A stretch of DNA of 64,000 bases, from the NCBI RefSeq assembly GCF_900112345.1, contig NZ_FOLB01000002.1, positions 124,001-188,000 on the forward strand. Reading direction: 5' to 3'. A model generated the notes under the pieces. That model saw nothing but the letters and a program-made list of their open reading frames with translations. It was not told the DNA's origin and made no database searches. Source of the DNA: Nocardioides terrae (lineage in GTDB: Bacteria; Actinomycetota; Actinomycetes; Propionibacteriales; Nocardioidaceae). Each line of letters begins with the position of its first letter. Within the stretch, counting starts at the first letter, position 1. Below, piece after piece: positions 1 through 9,513 of the stretch. Both the position numbers and the translations under genes were made by a program.

Positions 1-1
1 T

Positions 2-60
2 GGCGGAAAGGGCAGTGAAGTGCCCGCGCCGGTGGAGCTCTCGATCAGCGTCCGAGCATG
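2..60 (+). CDS. possible 3' end of an upstream gene (partial)
   Basis: The frame starting at base 2 stays open from the window edge to a TGA at 58-60 and would encode about 19 residues ending ELSISVRA. Codons are fairly GC-rich at third positions, as expected of a real gene tail. The piece is too short to assign to any family, and it could be chance. Confidence 0.25.
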
Positions 61-418
61 ACGGTCGCAGGGGCGCGCCGAATCATCCGCTCCGAGCGAG
101 CGAGCAGGGAGCAGGGAGCAGGGAGCGCGTGACTCCAGATCGGAAGCAAGGAGCGGCCCGTCCTCAGGCCCGCGAGGAGAGAAAGTGCGCCGAGATGGCT
201 TCACGGAGCAAGGCGGGGCCCGCGCCGGAAAGGCACGGGGCGCACGTGCAGGGGTAGCTGAACGTCCGTATCCACTCCGACCGCATGCTCGGAGTCCGGT
301 GGTAAACCCGTCGGATTTTACAAGAACGCTGCCCCTGTGGAACGTGGCGACTAGCCTCTGAGGTGGGCTCAACGCTGGCGAGCAGGGCCATCGACTCGGT
401 CGCCCCTAGGAGAAGCAG
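61..418. other. intergenic region with a short 7-bp tandem repeat
   Basis: I see no convincing gene in this stretch of about 360 bases. It contains a 7-bp unit AGCAGGG repeated a little over three times at 103-126. Near its end lies TAGCCT (352-357), a possible -10 box for the flippase gene. A good ribosome-binding site AGGAG at 408-412 sits 6 nt before the TTG at 419. Confidence 0.5.
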
Positions 419-1720
419 TTGAGCGCACGGCGCGCCGTCCTGACGACGACGATCGGCAACTTCGTCCCGCCACTCATCAGTCTCGTCTGCGCGCCGATGC
501 TCGCACGAGGTCTAGGCATTGATGGTCGAGGCGCTGTTGCAGCGGCGCAGGCTCCTTTGATTCTTGCGGCCGGCCTTCTAGCGATCGGCCTGCCAGATGC
601 ACTGACCTACTACATAGCGCAGCACAGAGTCATCTCGGCTGCAGTAGCGAAATCCTCTGCGTCGGCGATCGTCCTGGTCGGTGCTGTCGGCATGGTGGCG
701 ATCATCGCGCTCTCGACACCGATGAGCCATCGAACGCCGTCGATCGCACACTTGATCACCATCGGCTCTCTGCCCCTTATCCCAACACTTTGGCAGTTGC
801 TGGTCAGAGGGGTTGCGGCTGGGATGGGAGAATGGAATCGGCTCGCCGCGGATAACCTTATTGGCGGGATAGCGAAGCTCGTAGCGATTGTCGTAGCTTT
901 GAGCATAGACGCCCTCTCACCACTTGTTGCGACCGTGATCGTCACCACATCCAGCCTCGTGGGTCTTCTGGCCTACTTACCTGGGAAACCCCTCGCTCGA
1001 GGCCTTCGGAACGACGACGAAGGGCCGAAATCGAAGGAGGTTCTCAGTTACGGCACGCGCGTTTGGTCCGGATCCATAACGGGAGTTCTCCTCATTTATC
1101 TCGACCAAGTGTTGATGACGCCGCTCTCGTCCAGCACGGAACTGGGCATCTATGCGGTCGCCGTGAGCATCAGCCAAGTCCCGCTCGTCTTCAACGCGGC
1201 TGTCCGCTCAGTGACGTTCGCTCGCGAATCCACAGCACCCAACCTGCAACGCATGGCTCAGAGCGCTCGTATCTCGACGGCTATCACGGCCGCGGCAGCA
1301 GGAGCGGTTTGGCTGGTGTCAGCCCAATTGGTGCCGCTGCTCTTCGGACATGCTTTCGCCCGGTCCGTGGATTGCATTGGCATCCTGGTGGTGGCAGTAG
1401 TCGCAGGCAGCCCGGGCGTCATTGCTGGGGCAGGTCTGGGAGCGCTGGGGCGACCGGGACTACGGAGCGCAGCCCTCGCCATTGCTTGCGTAGCGAACGC
1501 AGTCGCGATCATCCTCCTGGTACCGCCTTTCGGCGCCATTGGCGCAGCATGGGCGACTGTCATCGGAAACGGCTTGGCGGCGTTCGTCACCATCTTTTGG
1601 ATGCGCAAGGCTTTTGGCCAGCCAGCGCTGGAATATCTCGGCTTTACGCGTGCTGATCTGTCCCGACTGGCGGACCTCGCTCGAGTCCGGGCTCGTCCTG
1701 AGACCGCTGAAGCCTCCTAG
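419..1720 (+). CDS. Wzx-like polysaccharide flippase (MVF/MATE-type membrane protein)
   Basis: The 433-residue product is almost entirely hydrophobic and reads as a chain of about 12 membrane helices. It begins with a positively charged N-terminus and a first helix containing NFVPPLISLVCAPMLARGLG, the start pattern of oligosaccharide flippases that move lipid-linked repeat units across the cytoplasmic membrane. The start is TTG at 419, with AGGAG 6 nt upstream; no ATG gives a better fit. The gene converges on a cluster of glycosyltransferases and a polymerase-like protein, which supports a role in surface polysaccharide export. Codon use is less GC-biased than in genes beyond 9 kb, suggesting acquired DNA. 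Substrate specificity cannot be read from the sequence. Confidence 0.85.
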   Translation: MSARRAVLTTTIGNFVPPLISLVCAPMLARGLGIDGRGAVAAAQAPLILAAGLLAIGLPDALTYYIAQHRVISAAVAKSSASAIVLVGAVGMVAIIALSTPMSHRTPSIAHLITIGSLPLIPTLWQLLVRGVAAGMGEWNRLAADNLIGGIAKLVAIVVALSIDALSPLVATVIVTTSSLVGLLAYLPGKPLARGLRNDDEGPKSKEVLSYGTRVWSGSITGVLLIYLDQVLMTPLSSSTELGIYAVAVSISQVPLVFNAAVRSVTFARESTAPNLQRMAQSARISTAITAAAAGAVWLVSAQLVPLLFGHAFARSVDCIGILVVAVVAGSPGVIAGAGLGALGRPGLRSAALAIACVANAVAIILLVPPFGAIGAAWATVIGNGLAAFVTIFWMRKAFGQPALEYLGFTRADLSRLADLARVRARPETAEAS

Positions 1721-1754
1721 ACGCTAGCCGCTACCTTGCCGAGATCGCCGCCAC

Positions 1755-2873
1755 CTACGCGCGGACGGCTTCGACGTTGCCGGGCAACTCGGCCCAATAC
1801 TGAGCGCGCACATAGTCAGGGTCGACCAGTGAACCGAGCCTACGTCGCGCCTCTGAGCCTACCCGCGCAACTGTCTGCGGCTCGGCAGCTAGGGTGCGCA
1901 GAAGATCGTCTAACCGCGTCCACGGCGTCTTCCCACCGAGGACCCAGCCGGACACTCCATCGACGATCAGTTCAGCCGCCGCAGCGGAAGAATCTACGAC
2001 CGCTGGAATACCTAACAGCGCCGCTTCAAACACCGTGCGCCCGAACGCCTCGCCCTGTGCGGGCGTCACGAGAACGTCGCTCCGTGACATGTGCTCCAAG
2101 GCCACGTGACGGCCGACCGACCCGAGGAACGAGCCTTTCGGGTGCAAGGCAGCCATCGTCGCACTCATGTTCTCAGTCGCGGTGGACTCTCCAACCACCG
2201 TCACGCTCAAGTGGTCGAACCCAACTCTTTCGGCGCTTTGCAGCAATAGATGCACTCGCTTTTCCGGGTCAAGGCGGCCTACGTATATCACCCGTAGCGG
2301 TCCTTGGGGAGCGGTAGTCGCCTTGGCCGCGACCAGGCTTTGCGGAACCTCGATTGGGCGGTGAACGACTGGGTGCTTGCTTGGACGTTCGGAACCAATA
2401 ACGGCTCGCCCATTCGACTGACTCACAAAAATCGACCTGTCGGCTAACTTCACGGACGCCCGCTGGACGAGGCGACCGGGCCCACTAAAAGGACCGTCGT
2501 GCATGTCCAATACCAGGGGGGTGGACTTGCCGAAGGCAGCAAGCGCGAGAGCGGGGTTGAGCCACTGGCTGAAGCTGATCACCGCGCGCTTGTCCCAAAT
2601 TGCCATCGCCCTGAGACGCTGGCTGCCGCGCCAGATGGCTTGACCGACTTCGAGAGGGCTTCGAGATTGGCCGATCTTCTTGAGCGCCAGAATCTCAGCC
2701 TCGACGATCTCGCGGGTGTCGAGGCCGGCCGCTGTTGCGTGTTCCAACAGCGGCCCCATCGGCGCCACGATGGAGGCTGGCATGCCCTTGCACAACGACA
2801 ACAGACTCAACTCTGCCCCGTAGAGCTCAGTGCTCAGAGAGACGAAGGCGACCAAATCACGGTCAGGCGGCAT
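1755..2873 (-). CDS. glycosyltransferase family 4-type (GT-B fold)
   Basis: The 372-residue protein has the C-terminal GT-B half typical of retaining GT4 enzymes. A strand-loop IYVGRLDPEKRVHLLL (linker and donor domain start) is followed by the acidic region GEAFGRTVFEAALLGIPAVV, whose two Glu residues match the E-x7-E motif that holds the nucleotide-sugar. I place the start at ATG 2873 (MPPDRDLVAFVS), not at the upstream in-frame start near 3029, because GGGAG lies about 7 nt before it and because it then overlaps the polymerase gene by only 11 bp. It is the last gene of a tightly packed minus-strand run (7515 to 1755). Sugar and acceptor are unknown. Confidence 0.85.
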   Translation of the reverse strand: MPPDRDLVAFVSLSTELYGAELSLLSLCKGMPASIVAPMGPLLEHATAAGLDTREIVEAEILALKKIGQSRSPLEVGQAIWRGSQRLRAMAIWDKRAVISFSQWLNPALALAAFGKSTPLVLDMHDGPFSGPGRLVQRASVKLADRSIFVSQSNGRAVIGSERPSKHPVVHRPIEVPQSLVAAKATTAPQGPLRVIYVGRLDPEKRVHLLLQSAERVGFDHLSVTVVGESTATENMSATMAALHPKGSFLGSVGRHVALEHMSRSDVLVTPAQGEAFGRTVFEAALLGIPAVVDSSAAAAELIVDGVSGWVLGGKTPWTRLDDLLRTLAAEPQTVARVGSEARRRLGSLVDPDYVRAQYWAELPGNVEAVRA

Positions 2874-4230
2874 CAGACGCTCCCGCTCCACGCAGACTGG
2901 CGCGGACTGGAGAAGTGGCCCGAGTTGGACGGACATCCACGTCCCGAAGGTCGGACGACGACCCAACAGCGGGGCCGGGATGCGCCAGAACGACTCCGTC
3001 GCCCTCCGCTCGCCAATGCGTGGCGACAAAGAACAGCAGGGCCACGATCGGTGCGTTCAGAAGGGCCTCAGCGGGCACCAACCAGGCCGCGAGGAGCGCC
3101 AAGGTCAACATCGCCGGCGGACGACTTCGGTAGATCGCGTAAGCGGTGGCAACAACGAACACCGACACGCCCGCCAGACCGTACTCCACCATTGCCTTCG
3201 CGAACGTCGAGGCCTGAAGGCCAGTGACCGCCAGCTGGTCCAGCAAATCGCTCGCCACACCCGGCCCTAGACCGATTAGCGGGTTCCGGTCTGCGAAGGG
3301 AAGCAGGAGGTGATACGGCAGCGCGAGCCTCAGACCGGTGCTTGAAGTGGGCCCGAAGCCCTCAGTCGCCTTCGCGATCAGTCCGTCGAGGGCGCCCATG
3401 CGCCAGGCGCCCAGTGCGAGGCAGGCGGTGGCCAGCGTGGTGGCGGGGCGCATCGGCAGTCGACGGAGGGCTGGTATCAATCCGAACGCAAGCACTGGGA
3501 GCCCGCTTGTAGACATGCTGACCGTGATCGCAACAGCGAAGGTCAACGCCCAGACGGCATCCCTGTATCGAGGACTGCGTCGCCCGAAGAAAAGCCCGTG
3601 GACCAGGCATACAATGCCGAAGCCACAGTAGAGAGATACGAATGACGGTTCCAAAAACAAGATGCCATTGGGCTTGTAATGCAGCCCATACGTGACGTCG
3701 ACATATTCGAGCGAATAGACCGAGTTGAATCCGTGAACTTGCATGCTCAGCGGGACAAATCGGCCCACGGGATCCCAAAGGCTCGGGGATCCAGCCCATT
3801 GGACGGCTGCCTGAAGGATCGCGAGCACGGCCCCACACTTTATTGCGGTGATGGTGCCGACGAGGAATGCGCGACCGACCCCCACGAGGCGTTGTTCTCG
3901 GGCCGGAAGTAGCAACCACGGCACATATGTTAGGAGCATAAGCATCAGGCTGGTGACGTGCGCCGCCGGATTGGCGAGCGCCGATAGTCCGCAGGTCGCT
4001 CCGAGCGCCAGCCATAACCCCGTCCCGACAAGGCTAAGCCCGCCGCCGGAAACCAAGAGCCGTAAGTAAAACCCGGCCAAGACGATGGTCGAAAGCGGAA
4101 TGCTTGTATCACCGAGATTGACGCCAATCCGTTGCCCGGCGATGGCGAGAAAGCCTGCTGCCACAAAGATTTTCGGACCCGCAGTCGCGGTCCGAGACGT
4201 TGCTCCGCGGGATAGTCTCGACGTCGTCAA
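2863..4230 (-). CDS. O-antigen ligase/polymerase-like membrane protein (Wzy-like)
   Basis: The 455-residue protein has about 10-12 hydrophobic segments and a larger hydrophilic loop in its middle third. Near the C-terminus it has a conserved-looking stretch (PLIGLGPGVASDLLDQ, then a Thr-Phe segment before MVEYGLAGV) like that of the Wzy/WaaL O-antigen ligase family. These proteins join lipid-linked oligosaccharides outside the membrane. The start ATG overlaps the stop of the upstream glycosyltransferase (4227-4230, ATGA), so the two are probably translationally coupled. With a Wzx-like flippase nearby, this fits a Wzx/Wzy-dependent pathway. Ligase and polymerase roles cannot be told apart from sequence. 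Confidence 0.8.
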   Translation of the reverse strand: MTTSRLSRGATSRTATAGPKIFVAAGFLAIAGQRIGVNLGDTSIPLSTIVLAGFYLRLLVSGGGLSLVGTGLWLALGATCGLSALANPAAHVTSLMLMLLTYVPWLLLPAREQRLVGVGRAFLVGTITAIKCGAVLAILQAAVQWAGSPSLWDPVGRFVPLSMQVHGFNSVYSLEYVDVTYGLHYKPNGILFLEPSFVSLYCGFGIVCLVHGLFFGRRSPRYRDAVWALTFAVAITVSMSTSGLPVLAFGLIPALRRLPMRPATTLATACLALGAWRMGALDGLIAKATEGFGPTSSTGLRLALPYHLLLPFADRNPLIGLGPGVASDLLDQLAVTGLQASTFAKAMVEYGLAGVSVFVVATAYAIYRSRPPAMLTLALLAAWLVPAEALLNAPIVALLFFVATHWRAEGDGVVLAHPGPAVGSSSDLRDVDVRPTRATSPVRASLRGAGASDAA

Positions 4231-5249
4231 CGCAACACCGCCCGAAGGGAGTCCACGAGGACCTCTTGATACTTCTCCATGTTGAAGGACTGCGCCATCG
4301 GCGAAGGGCGGCGCGCCGACTCGGATCCAATGCGACGTAGTGCTGCAACAATCTCGTCTGAAGAGCCCGGCGTCACGAGCACTCCGACTTCCGGACTATC
4401 GATCTCATATGGCAACATCGCTGACTTAGTCGCGACGACCGGCACACCTAGCGCGAAGGCATCGGCCATCTCGGTAAGACCCGCCATGATCCTTGGATTT
4501 GAAAGCGGGACGACGACAGCACGCGCTCGCGCCATCGCGTCGATGATCTCCGGGTATTCGACCGGCCTGTCTTCGCGCGCCTTGAGTTTTCCGTTCAGAT
4601 ATTCAAGCCGAGACCGGCCATCGAAGATCACTCCGCTCAGCCCTCCGACGACTACGGCATCACGCAAGGTTGCGTGGTCACGGTTGGTCTTCCCGGCCGA
4701 GACAAAGTCGTACTCCAGGCTACGGTCGGTCCGGTACAGCGCCCAATCAAGATCCGGTCCCCAAGGCAGGACCACTGGAAGCGGGCGGGCGAGGGCGGCA
4801 GCTGTGCGCTCACCGACAGCCGGGCTCAACACCAGCACGTCATCGGCACCCTTCAAGCAAAGGACATTCCACCAGGAGCTCGGAGCGTGGTGGACTACAG
4901 CGACATACGGGCGCCGGACGATGTGGAGACGCCGTAGGAGGCCAACGAGTGAGCCAGACCATTGATCGGCGGCGACGATGACGTCGGCGTCTGACCTCAG
5001 AGCGGACGCCTGTTGCAGCGGGTCACCGACACAGCGTAGGACGGCCGCACGCAGGCGACGCGCGATCCTTGACTTAGTGGAAACGTCGTACATTCCGAGC
5101 AAGAGACGCCAGTCAAGGTCCGTGTGCTCGGGCACAACGCCCCACAAGTGCTGACCGGGGTACTGCCCGTCGATGTAACGCTTCATCGCCTGTCGGGTCG
5201 AGTAGTTGTTCAACAGCGCGACACGCAGCGGCACCTTCCTCCGTGCCAT
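4227..5249 (-). CDS. glycosyltransferase (GT-B, probable GT4/GT1 type)
   Basis: This 340-residue protein begins with a strand KVPLRVALLNNYS and ends with a donor-domain pattern EMADAFALGVPVVATKSAMLPYEI, followed by GVLVTPGSSDEIVAAL. Both resemble the C-terminal half of GT4 enzymes that choose and bind a nucleotide-sugar. The N-terminal half is divergent (for example VHHAPSSWWN), so it is a less typical member. The start ATG shares one base with the stop of the next upstream gene (TGATG at 5251-5247), and its own stop overlaps the polymerase start. Gene order alone places it in the polysaccharide assembly line. Confidence 0.75.
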   Translation of the reverse strand: MARRKVPLRVALLNNYSTRQAMKRYIDGQYPGQHLWGVVPEHTDLDWRLLLGMYDVSTKSRIARRLRAAVLRCVGDPLQQASALRSDADVIVAADQWSGSLVGLLRRLHIVRRPYVAVVHHAPSSWWNVLCLKGADDVLVLSPAVGERTAAALARPLPVVLPWGPDLDWALYRTDRSLEYDFVSAGKTNRDHATLRDAVVVGGLSGVIFDGRSRLEYLNGKLKAREDRPVEYPEIIDAMARARAVVVPLSNPRIMAGLTEMADAFALGVPVVATKSAMLPYEIDSPEVGVLVTPGSSDEIVAALRRIGSESARRPSPMAQSFNMEKYQEVLVDSLRAVLR

Positions 5250-6388
5250 CAGACAGCGTCCCTACAGGCCGCGACGAGCCCGTCGAGCGTCGACGCCCAG
5301 CGGAACGGCTCGGCAGCACGTCGGACCGCCTCAGCGTCAGAGGCGCGCGCCAGCAGTGCAAGGACGGCGTCCGCGAAGGCACTCGGATCATCGCGTACAA
5401 GCAGTGCGGCCTCGTCCACGTGCTCGAGCCCCAGGGCACCGAGGGTCGTGGCGACGACCGGTGTCCCGCAGGACAGCGCCTCGAGAATCTTCAGCCGGGT
5501 GCCGCCAGCCGCGAGGAGCGGTGCGGTGGCCACGGCGGCGCCGGCGACGTACGGGAGAACGGACGGCACGTCGGGGACCACTCTCACCGTGTCGGCCTGC
5601 AGTTTGAGGACGCGCTTCGCCGGTGAGCGGCCGACTAGGCTCAGGCGTGCATCAGGGCGCCGGGCGACGACCTCAGGCCACGCCTTTTCGCACAGCCACT
5701 CGGCGGCGTCGACGTTCGGCGCCCAGCCGAGGTGTGCGACGAAGACGACCTCCGGCCCCCGCTCCGCTTCGATCCCGAAGCCCGCGTCAGCGACGCCGTT
5801 TGGCGCGACGACGAGTCGACGCGGGGGTGCCACCATCGTCTGCTGGAGGATGTGTCGGTCGTGCTCGCTCACCACACCGACCACGTCGGCATGTTTCCCG
5901 AGGCGTCTCTCCAGCCAGCGCAGCCGCGCTGCCTCGTAGCGCGCGAGCCAAGCCTTCGCCCGGCCGGATGAAGAGGCGTAGTTCGCCATCAGCTCAGACT
6001 CGACGTTGTGCATGTCGAGGACGACGGGTCCCTTGAGAAGGGCACGGTACCCGAGAAGCTGCGAGTACTCGATCACTCGCACGGTCGGCTGCAGCTCCGC
6101 CTGGAGCGCGAGAAGTTCGCGTACGACGCGAGGCCGGTACCACCGAGCGGCCGAGAGGCTCCCGATGCGCAGGTAGGCGAGCAGCACCCGCAGGTTGCCG
6201 ATCAGCTGCGGCAACCAGCCTACCGACGGCACTTCGGCCTGACCGGTTCTCTCCTCGACGCAGACCCAGCGCACGTCCGCTTCGAGCCGACGACGCAGCT
6301 CGCTCTCGACTGCCGCGACCCTCAGCGTGCCTCCGTCGCGAGGGTCGGTGAAGTCTGTCTTGGTCAGGAGGAGCACACGATGGCTCAT
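5249..6388 (-). CDS. glycosyltransferase family 4
   Basis: The 379-residue protein starts MSHRVLLLTKTDFTDPRDGG, an N-terminal GT-B acceptor domain beginning with a Rossmann strand and a Gly-Gly loop. The C-terminal domain carries VVFVAHLGWAPNVDAAEWL, then GGTRLKILEALSCGTPVVATTLGALGL and LLVRDDPSAFADAV. Together these make the classic GT4 donor-site order. ATG at 6388 is chosen because it forms an ATGA overlap with the stop of the upstream GT2 gene (6387-6385); upstream in-frame starts would lie well inside that gene. The protein is cytoplasmic or membrane-associated. Donor and acceptor sugars are not predictable. Confidence 0.88.
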   Translation of the reverse strand: MSHRVLLLTKTDFTDPRDGGTLRVAAVESELRRRLEADVRWVCVEERTGQAEVPSVGWLPQLIGNLRVLLAYLRIGSLSAARWYRPRVVRELLALQAELQPTVRVIEYSQLLGYRALLKGPVVLDMHNVESELMANYASSSGRAKAWLARYEAARLRWLERRLGKHADVVGVVSEHDRHILQQTMVAPPRRLVVAPNGVADAGFGIEAERGPEVVFVAHLGWAPNVDAAEWLCEKAWPEVVARRPDARLSLVGRSPAKRVLKLQADTVRVVPDVPSVLPYVAGAAVATAPLLAAGGTRLKILEALSCGTPVVATTLGALGLEHVDEAALLVRDDPSAFADAVLALLARASDAEAVRRAAEPFRWASTLDGLVAACRDAV

Positions 6389-7515
6389 CGCGCGATCTTC
6401 TTCCATCCGGGCTGGCCTTCCGAGCCTCGAAACCTCTTGCGCACGATGCGGGCGAGGGCAGCCGGCGGGACGGCCTGCATGCCAACAACCGTGGTCCACG
6501 GGAGCAGTGACCGACGCGGGAACAGCGCACCGCGGTAACGGGCGACGCAGTACGCAGTGACGACTCCGAGCAGCGGCAGCAGACCGAGTGGCCGAACCAT
6601 CGCCGTGCTCAGTAGTCCGGCCCAGAACGCAGAGCAGCCGATCGTCAACCGGTAGAACTTATGCACCGCGAACCGCCGACCCGCCGGAAACCTCAGGAAC
6701 GTGTGAACGCGGGGCAACTGTTGGCCCAGCACGCCCTCCGCGATCCTTACGCGTCGTTCCCACTGATCGTTGCGTTCGGCTGGAGGCTCGACGGTTGTGA
6801 TCCTCTCGGCGACCGTCACCCGGAGACCACGAGATGCGAAGTCGACGGCCAACCACAAGTCATCGATGAGTTCACCGCGCGGGATATCGCGGAACTCGGA
6901 ACGACGGAATGCCACGAACTCACCTACGACGCTCAGTGAGTCACCTCCGTCACCCTGGAAGCGCTTGATCAATCGTTCATAGGCCCAAAACAGGCGCTCA
7001 GCACCGCCCGACTCGGACTTGTGGGCAGAGACGACGCTCGCGTCTCGCAGGGCGTCAGCCGCGATTGCCGGCCAAGACACCGGGTGGATCTCACAGTTCG
7101 CATCCGAGACTGCGACGATCTCGGCATCGGAGGCCGCGACGCCGACGTTGACGGCCGCAGGCTTGCCGTTCCGACCCGCCTCGATGACGTGGTCGGCTCC
7201 GGCGTTCCGCGCGGCCGTGGCGGTTGCGACGTCGCTCGCGACCACGATCACGCGGCCGCCCCCCTCGTAAGCAGCCAACGCGTCATGGACCGACCGGACC
7301 TTGTCTCCGACCACCGACGCCTCGAGGTAGGCGGGCACGACAACGTCGATCCGCGCCGCAGCAACGTCGGAAGCGCGAGCCGCCAGGACTGGCGCCGCAA
7401 CGTCAGGTCGGCGCCTGGTAATCAGACGTCCACCCATACTCATCACCACTGGGAGGACGATTCCTAGCCCGAAGACGGCGAAGAGAGCGATCGCGCTCCA
7501 CCCCCACGCGCTCAT
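6385..7515 (-). CDS. membrane-anchored glycosyltransferase family 2
   Basis: The 376-residue protein has one N-terminal membrane helix (residues about 8-28), then a GT-A domain. The domain shows IDVVVPAYLEASVVGDKVRS (nucleotide-binding strand), VAVSDANCEIHP (DxD-like metal/donor site) and RGELIDDLWLAVDFASRGLRV (acceptor acidic motif). A further region ERNDQWERRVRIAEG stands in for the Q/RxxRW motif of processive enzymes, and two or three C-terminal hydrophobic segments follow. The layout matches membrane GT2 enzymes that start or extend exopolysaccharide chains. It is the first gene of the five-gene minus-strand run, 34 bp downstream of the DUF4012 gene's stop. Confidence 0.85.
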   Translation of the reverse strand: MSAWGWSAIALFAVFGLGIVLPVVMSMGGRLITRRRPDVAAPVLAARASDVAAARIDVVVPAYLEASVVGDKVRSVHDALAAYEGGGRVIVVASDVATATAARNAGADHVIEAGRNGKPAAVNVGVAASDAEIVAVSDANCEIHPVSWPAIAADALRDASVVSAHKSESGGAERLFWAYERLIKRFQGDGGDSLSVVGEFVAFRRSEFRDIPRGELIDDLWLAVDFASRGLRVTVAERITTVEPPAERNDQWERRVRIAEGVLGQQLPRVHTFLRFPAGRRFAVHKFYRLTIGCSAFWAGLLSTAMVRPLGLLPLLGVVTAYCVARYRGALFPRRSLLPWTTVVGMQAVPPAALARIVRKRFRGSEGQPGWKKIAR

Positions 7516-7549
7516 GAGGCCATCCAGTCCGGGGCCGGTGAGCCAGCGG

Positions 7550-9364
7550 TCAGCATGCGGAACCCGCCTCTACCGTCCTCGTTATCACTTCGACCGACGG
7601 CGTCATGGAGATCTGCGCGGTGCTCGTCTGCGCCGGACCCGACCTCATGGCCCAATCCACATCGGCTGACTTCCCTGGCTCCAGCAGCAGCCAGATCTGC
7701 CTCAACGGTCGGCCGGAGAGCGTGCCGACCTGCTGCGCGTCGTCGTTCTTGCCGTTCGTCCGAATCGGCCCGACGCTGCCACCTTGAGGACCGTAGATCT
7801 GCACGTTGACGATCTGGTTGCCGGCGTCGATGCCGAACTGGCCGCCGCCAGTGACGTAGTCCGGGAGGCTCGCGGCATCCGCTGGCGCGGTCGACTTCAC
7901 GGTCAGCTTGCCGGCGAACGACTGAACGCCGTCCTTGCAGGAGGTCGACGTCACCTGAACGTCGTAGCGCAGGTAGTAGGACATCTTCGCGCCGGTGGAG
8001 TCGTTGAAGTAGATCCCGACCTGCGGAGCCTTGTCGTTCGCTGGAGAGAGCTCGCCGGCGACCGCCGTACCCGCGAAGACCGTTTGGGCGGCGGGGTGGA
8101 AGTCGTGGACGAGCAGGCGGTGCTCGTTCGCGCCTTGGCGCAGGGCGGAGAGAAGCTGTGAGCGGTCGCCACCACCGGCGGTGAGCTTCGCGAAGACGGC
8201 CGCGGCGACCTGACGGAAGAACACGTCCTGGTCGGAGGGCTCGGGGATGTCGACGTACACGTCGTGCAACAACTCGTCGACGGCGTTGTCGGCGGTGATG
8301 GCCACGCCGGCAGCCGTGACGGGTCCAGTGGCACGCAGCAGGTAGGAGAGGGCGACAGGGTCGATCGAGATGACGCCGTCGACGTTGCCCCCCTCGACGT
8401 GCTCCCAGCGCGCCTTCATCAGCGCTGCAGTGCGCGGGAAGTCGGGGGTGAAGTTCGCATCCACGAAGTAGGTGCCGAGCTGCTCGCCGAAGAGGTCGGT
8501 CTCCTCCTTGCTGAGCGGCAGCACCGGTTCGTCAGCCTCGCCGAGCGCACCACCCGGGACCTGCTTCGTCATGGTGAGCTTGCCGTTCTTGGCGGTGACC
8601 AGGGAGACGGCACCGGGAAGACCACCGGTCGCGCGGATCTCGGCGTTGTTCTGCATCACCAGCAGGTAGTGCCGCTCGCCCTCGGCGCCGAGCATCGTGG
8701 GCAGGACACGCATCGCCTTGTCGGCGACGTCCAGCGCGTCGGCCGCGTCGCGGACCTGGCGGTGCAGGTCGCGGTACTTCAGCCTCAGCGACTCGACGAA
8801 GCCGGACGGGTTCTCGGCGGACAGCTGCTCGTCAGCGCGGGCCAGGGCGGCGTGGCCGTCGGCGACCGGCTTCTGCAGGTGCTGCACCGTCGCCAGGTCG
8901 ATGCCGCCCTTCGCGGGGAGGAGTGCGTCGAGGTCGCCGGCCTGGTGGGCAAGGTCGGCCAGCCCACCGGACGTGAGGCCGGCGGCGGCACGGCTCACGA
9001 TGCGCACGCCGCGGGCGTCGTCGCCGAAGCCGGGAACGTGGGTCATGAGCGACCAGACCGGCGAGTCGGTGCTGTCCTTGGCCGTCGACGCCTTGTCCGA
9101 GAGGTTGGCGAACGCGGCGTCGATCGCCCGGTCGTCGCCGGCCTCGATCGCCACCCGCAGCGAGCGGGCGTCGTCGGCCGCCGAGCTCAGGCTCCGCGCG
9201 GTGCTCCACAGCAGCCAGCCGGCGTACGCGCCGACGGCGAGCAGCAGGACGGCGATGACGCCCGCGAGGAGGCGCCAGGGGTGCTGGAGGCGCAAGGGTT
9301 CTGTCTTTCGTGGTGTTCTCGGGGCGTGGCTTCGCGGCGCTCGCTGTGCGAGCTCCTCGACCAT
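7550..9364 (-). CDS. DUF4012 domain-containing membrane-anchored protein
   Basis: The 604-residue protein has a basic cytoplasmic N-terminus, one membrane helix (about residues 30-52, LLAGVIAVLLLAVGAYAGWL) and a long extracytoplasmic part. At about residues 225-245 it carries RHYLLVMQNNAEIRATGGLP, the hallmark of DUF4012. The biochemical role of this family is unknown. Its members are common beside actinobacterial and other Gram-positive exopolysaccharide genes, which is the context here. The extracytoplasmic part holds alternating strand and helix segments and no catalytic motif I recognise. It probably leads the transcript that continues into the glycosyltransferases, since its stop is 34 bp from the next start. 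Confidence 0.8.
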   Translation of the reverse strand: MVEELAQRAPRSHAPRTPRKTEPLRLQHPWRLLAGVIAVLLLAVGAYAGWLLWSTARSLSSAADDARSLRVAIEAGDDRAIDAAFANLSDKASTAKDSTDSPVWSLMTHVPGFGDDARGVRIVSRAAAGLTSGGLADLAHQAGDLDALLPAKGGIDLATVQHLQKPVADGHAALARADEQLSAENPSGFVESLRLKYRDLHRQVRDAADALDVADKAMRVLPTMLGAEGERHYLLVMQNNAEIRATGGLPGAVSLVTAKNGKLTMTKQVPGGALGEADEPVLPLSKEETDLFGEQLGTYFVDANFTPDFPRTAALMKARWEHVEGGNVDGVISIDPVALSYLLRATGPVTAAGVAITADNAVDELLHDVYVDIPEPSDQDVFFRQVAAAVFAKLTAGGGDRSQLLSALRQGANEHRLLVHDFHPAAQTVFAGTAVAGELSPANDKAPQVGIYFNDSTGAKMSYYLRYDVQVTSTSCKDGVQSFAGKLTVKSTAPADAASLPDYVTGGGQFGIDAGNQIVNVQIYGPQGGSVGPIRTNGKNDDAQQVGTLSGRPLRQIWLLLEPGKSADVDWAMRSGPAQTSTAQISMTPSVEVITRTVEAGSAC

Positions 9365-9513
9365 CGAGGGTGGGGCAGGCGGCTCGGCCGGCGACGTTGC
9401 CGGCCCTGCCGAGGCGTGATCAGGCTAAGTGTCCAGACCGGCGCAGGAGGGCGCTTTGGCGAAGTTCGGCGCACGTGACGTGCGTGGCTCGGACCACCGG
9501 CCGCCGGGCATGC

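Noticed and set aside
15..257. 80-codon plus-strand frame at the left edge
   Set aside because: It is Arg/Ser-rich, includes the 7-bp repeat and has no codon bias like that of neighbouring genes.
2874..3029. Longer N-terminus for the glycosyltransferase ending at 1755
   Set aside because: The added 52 residues lie wholly within the polymerase gene, lack glycosyltransferase character and are less well placed than ATG 2873 with its GGGAG site.
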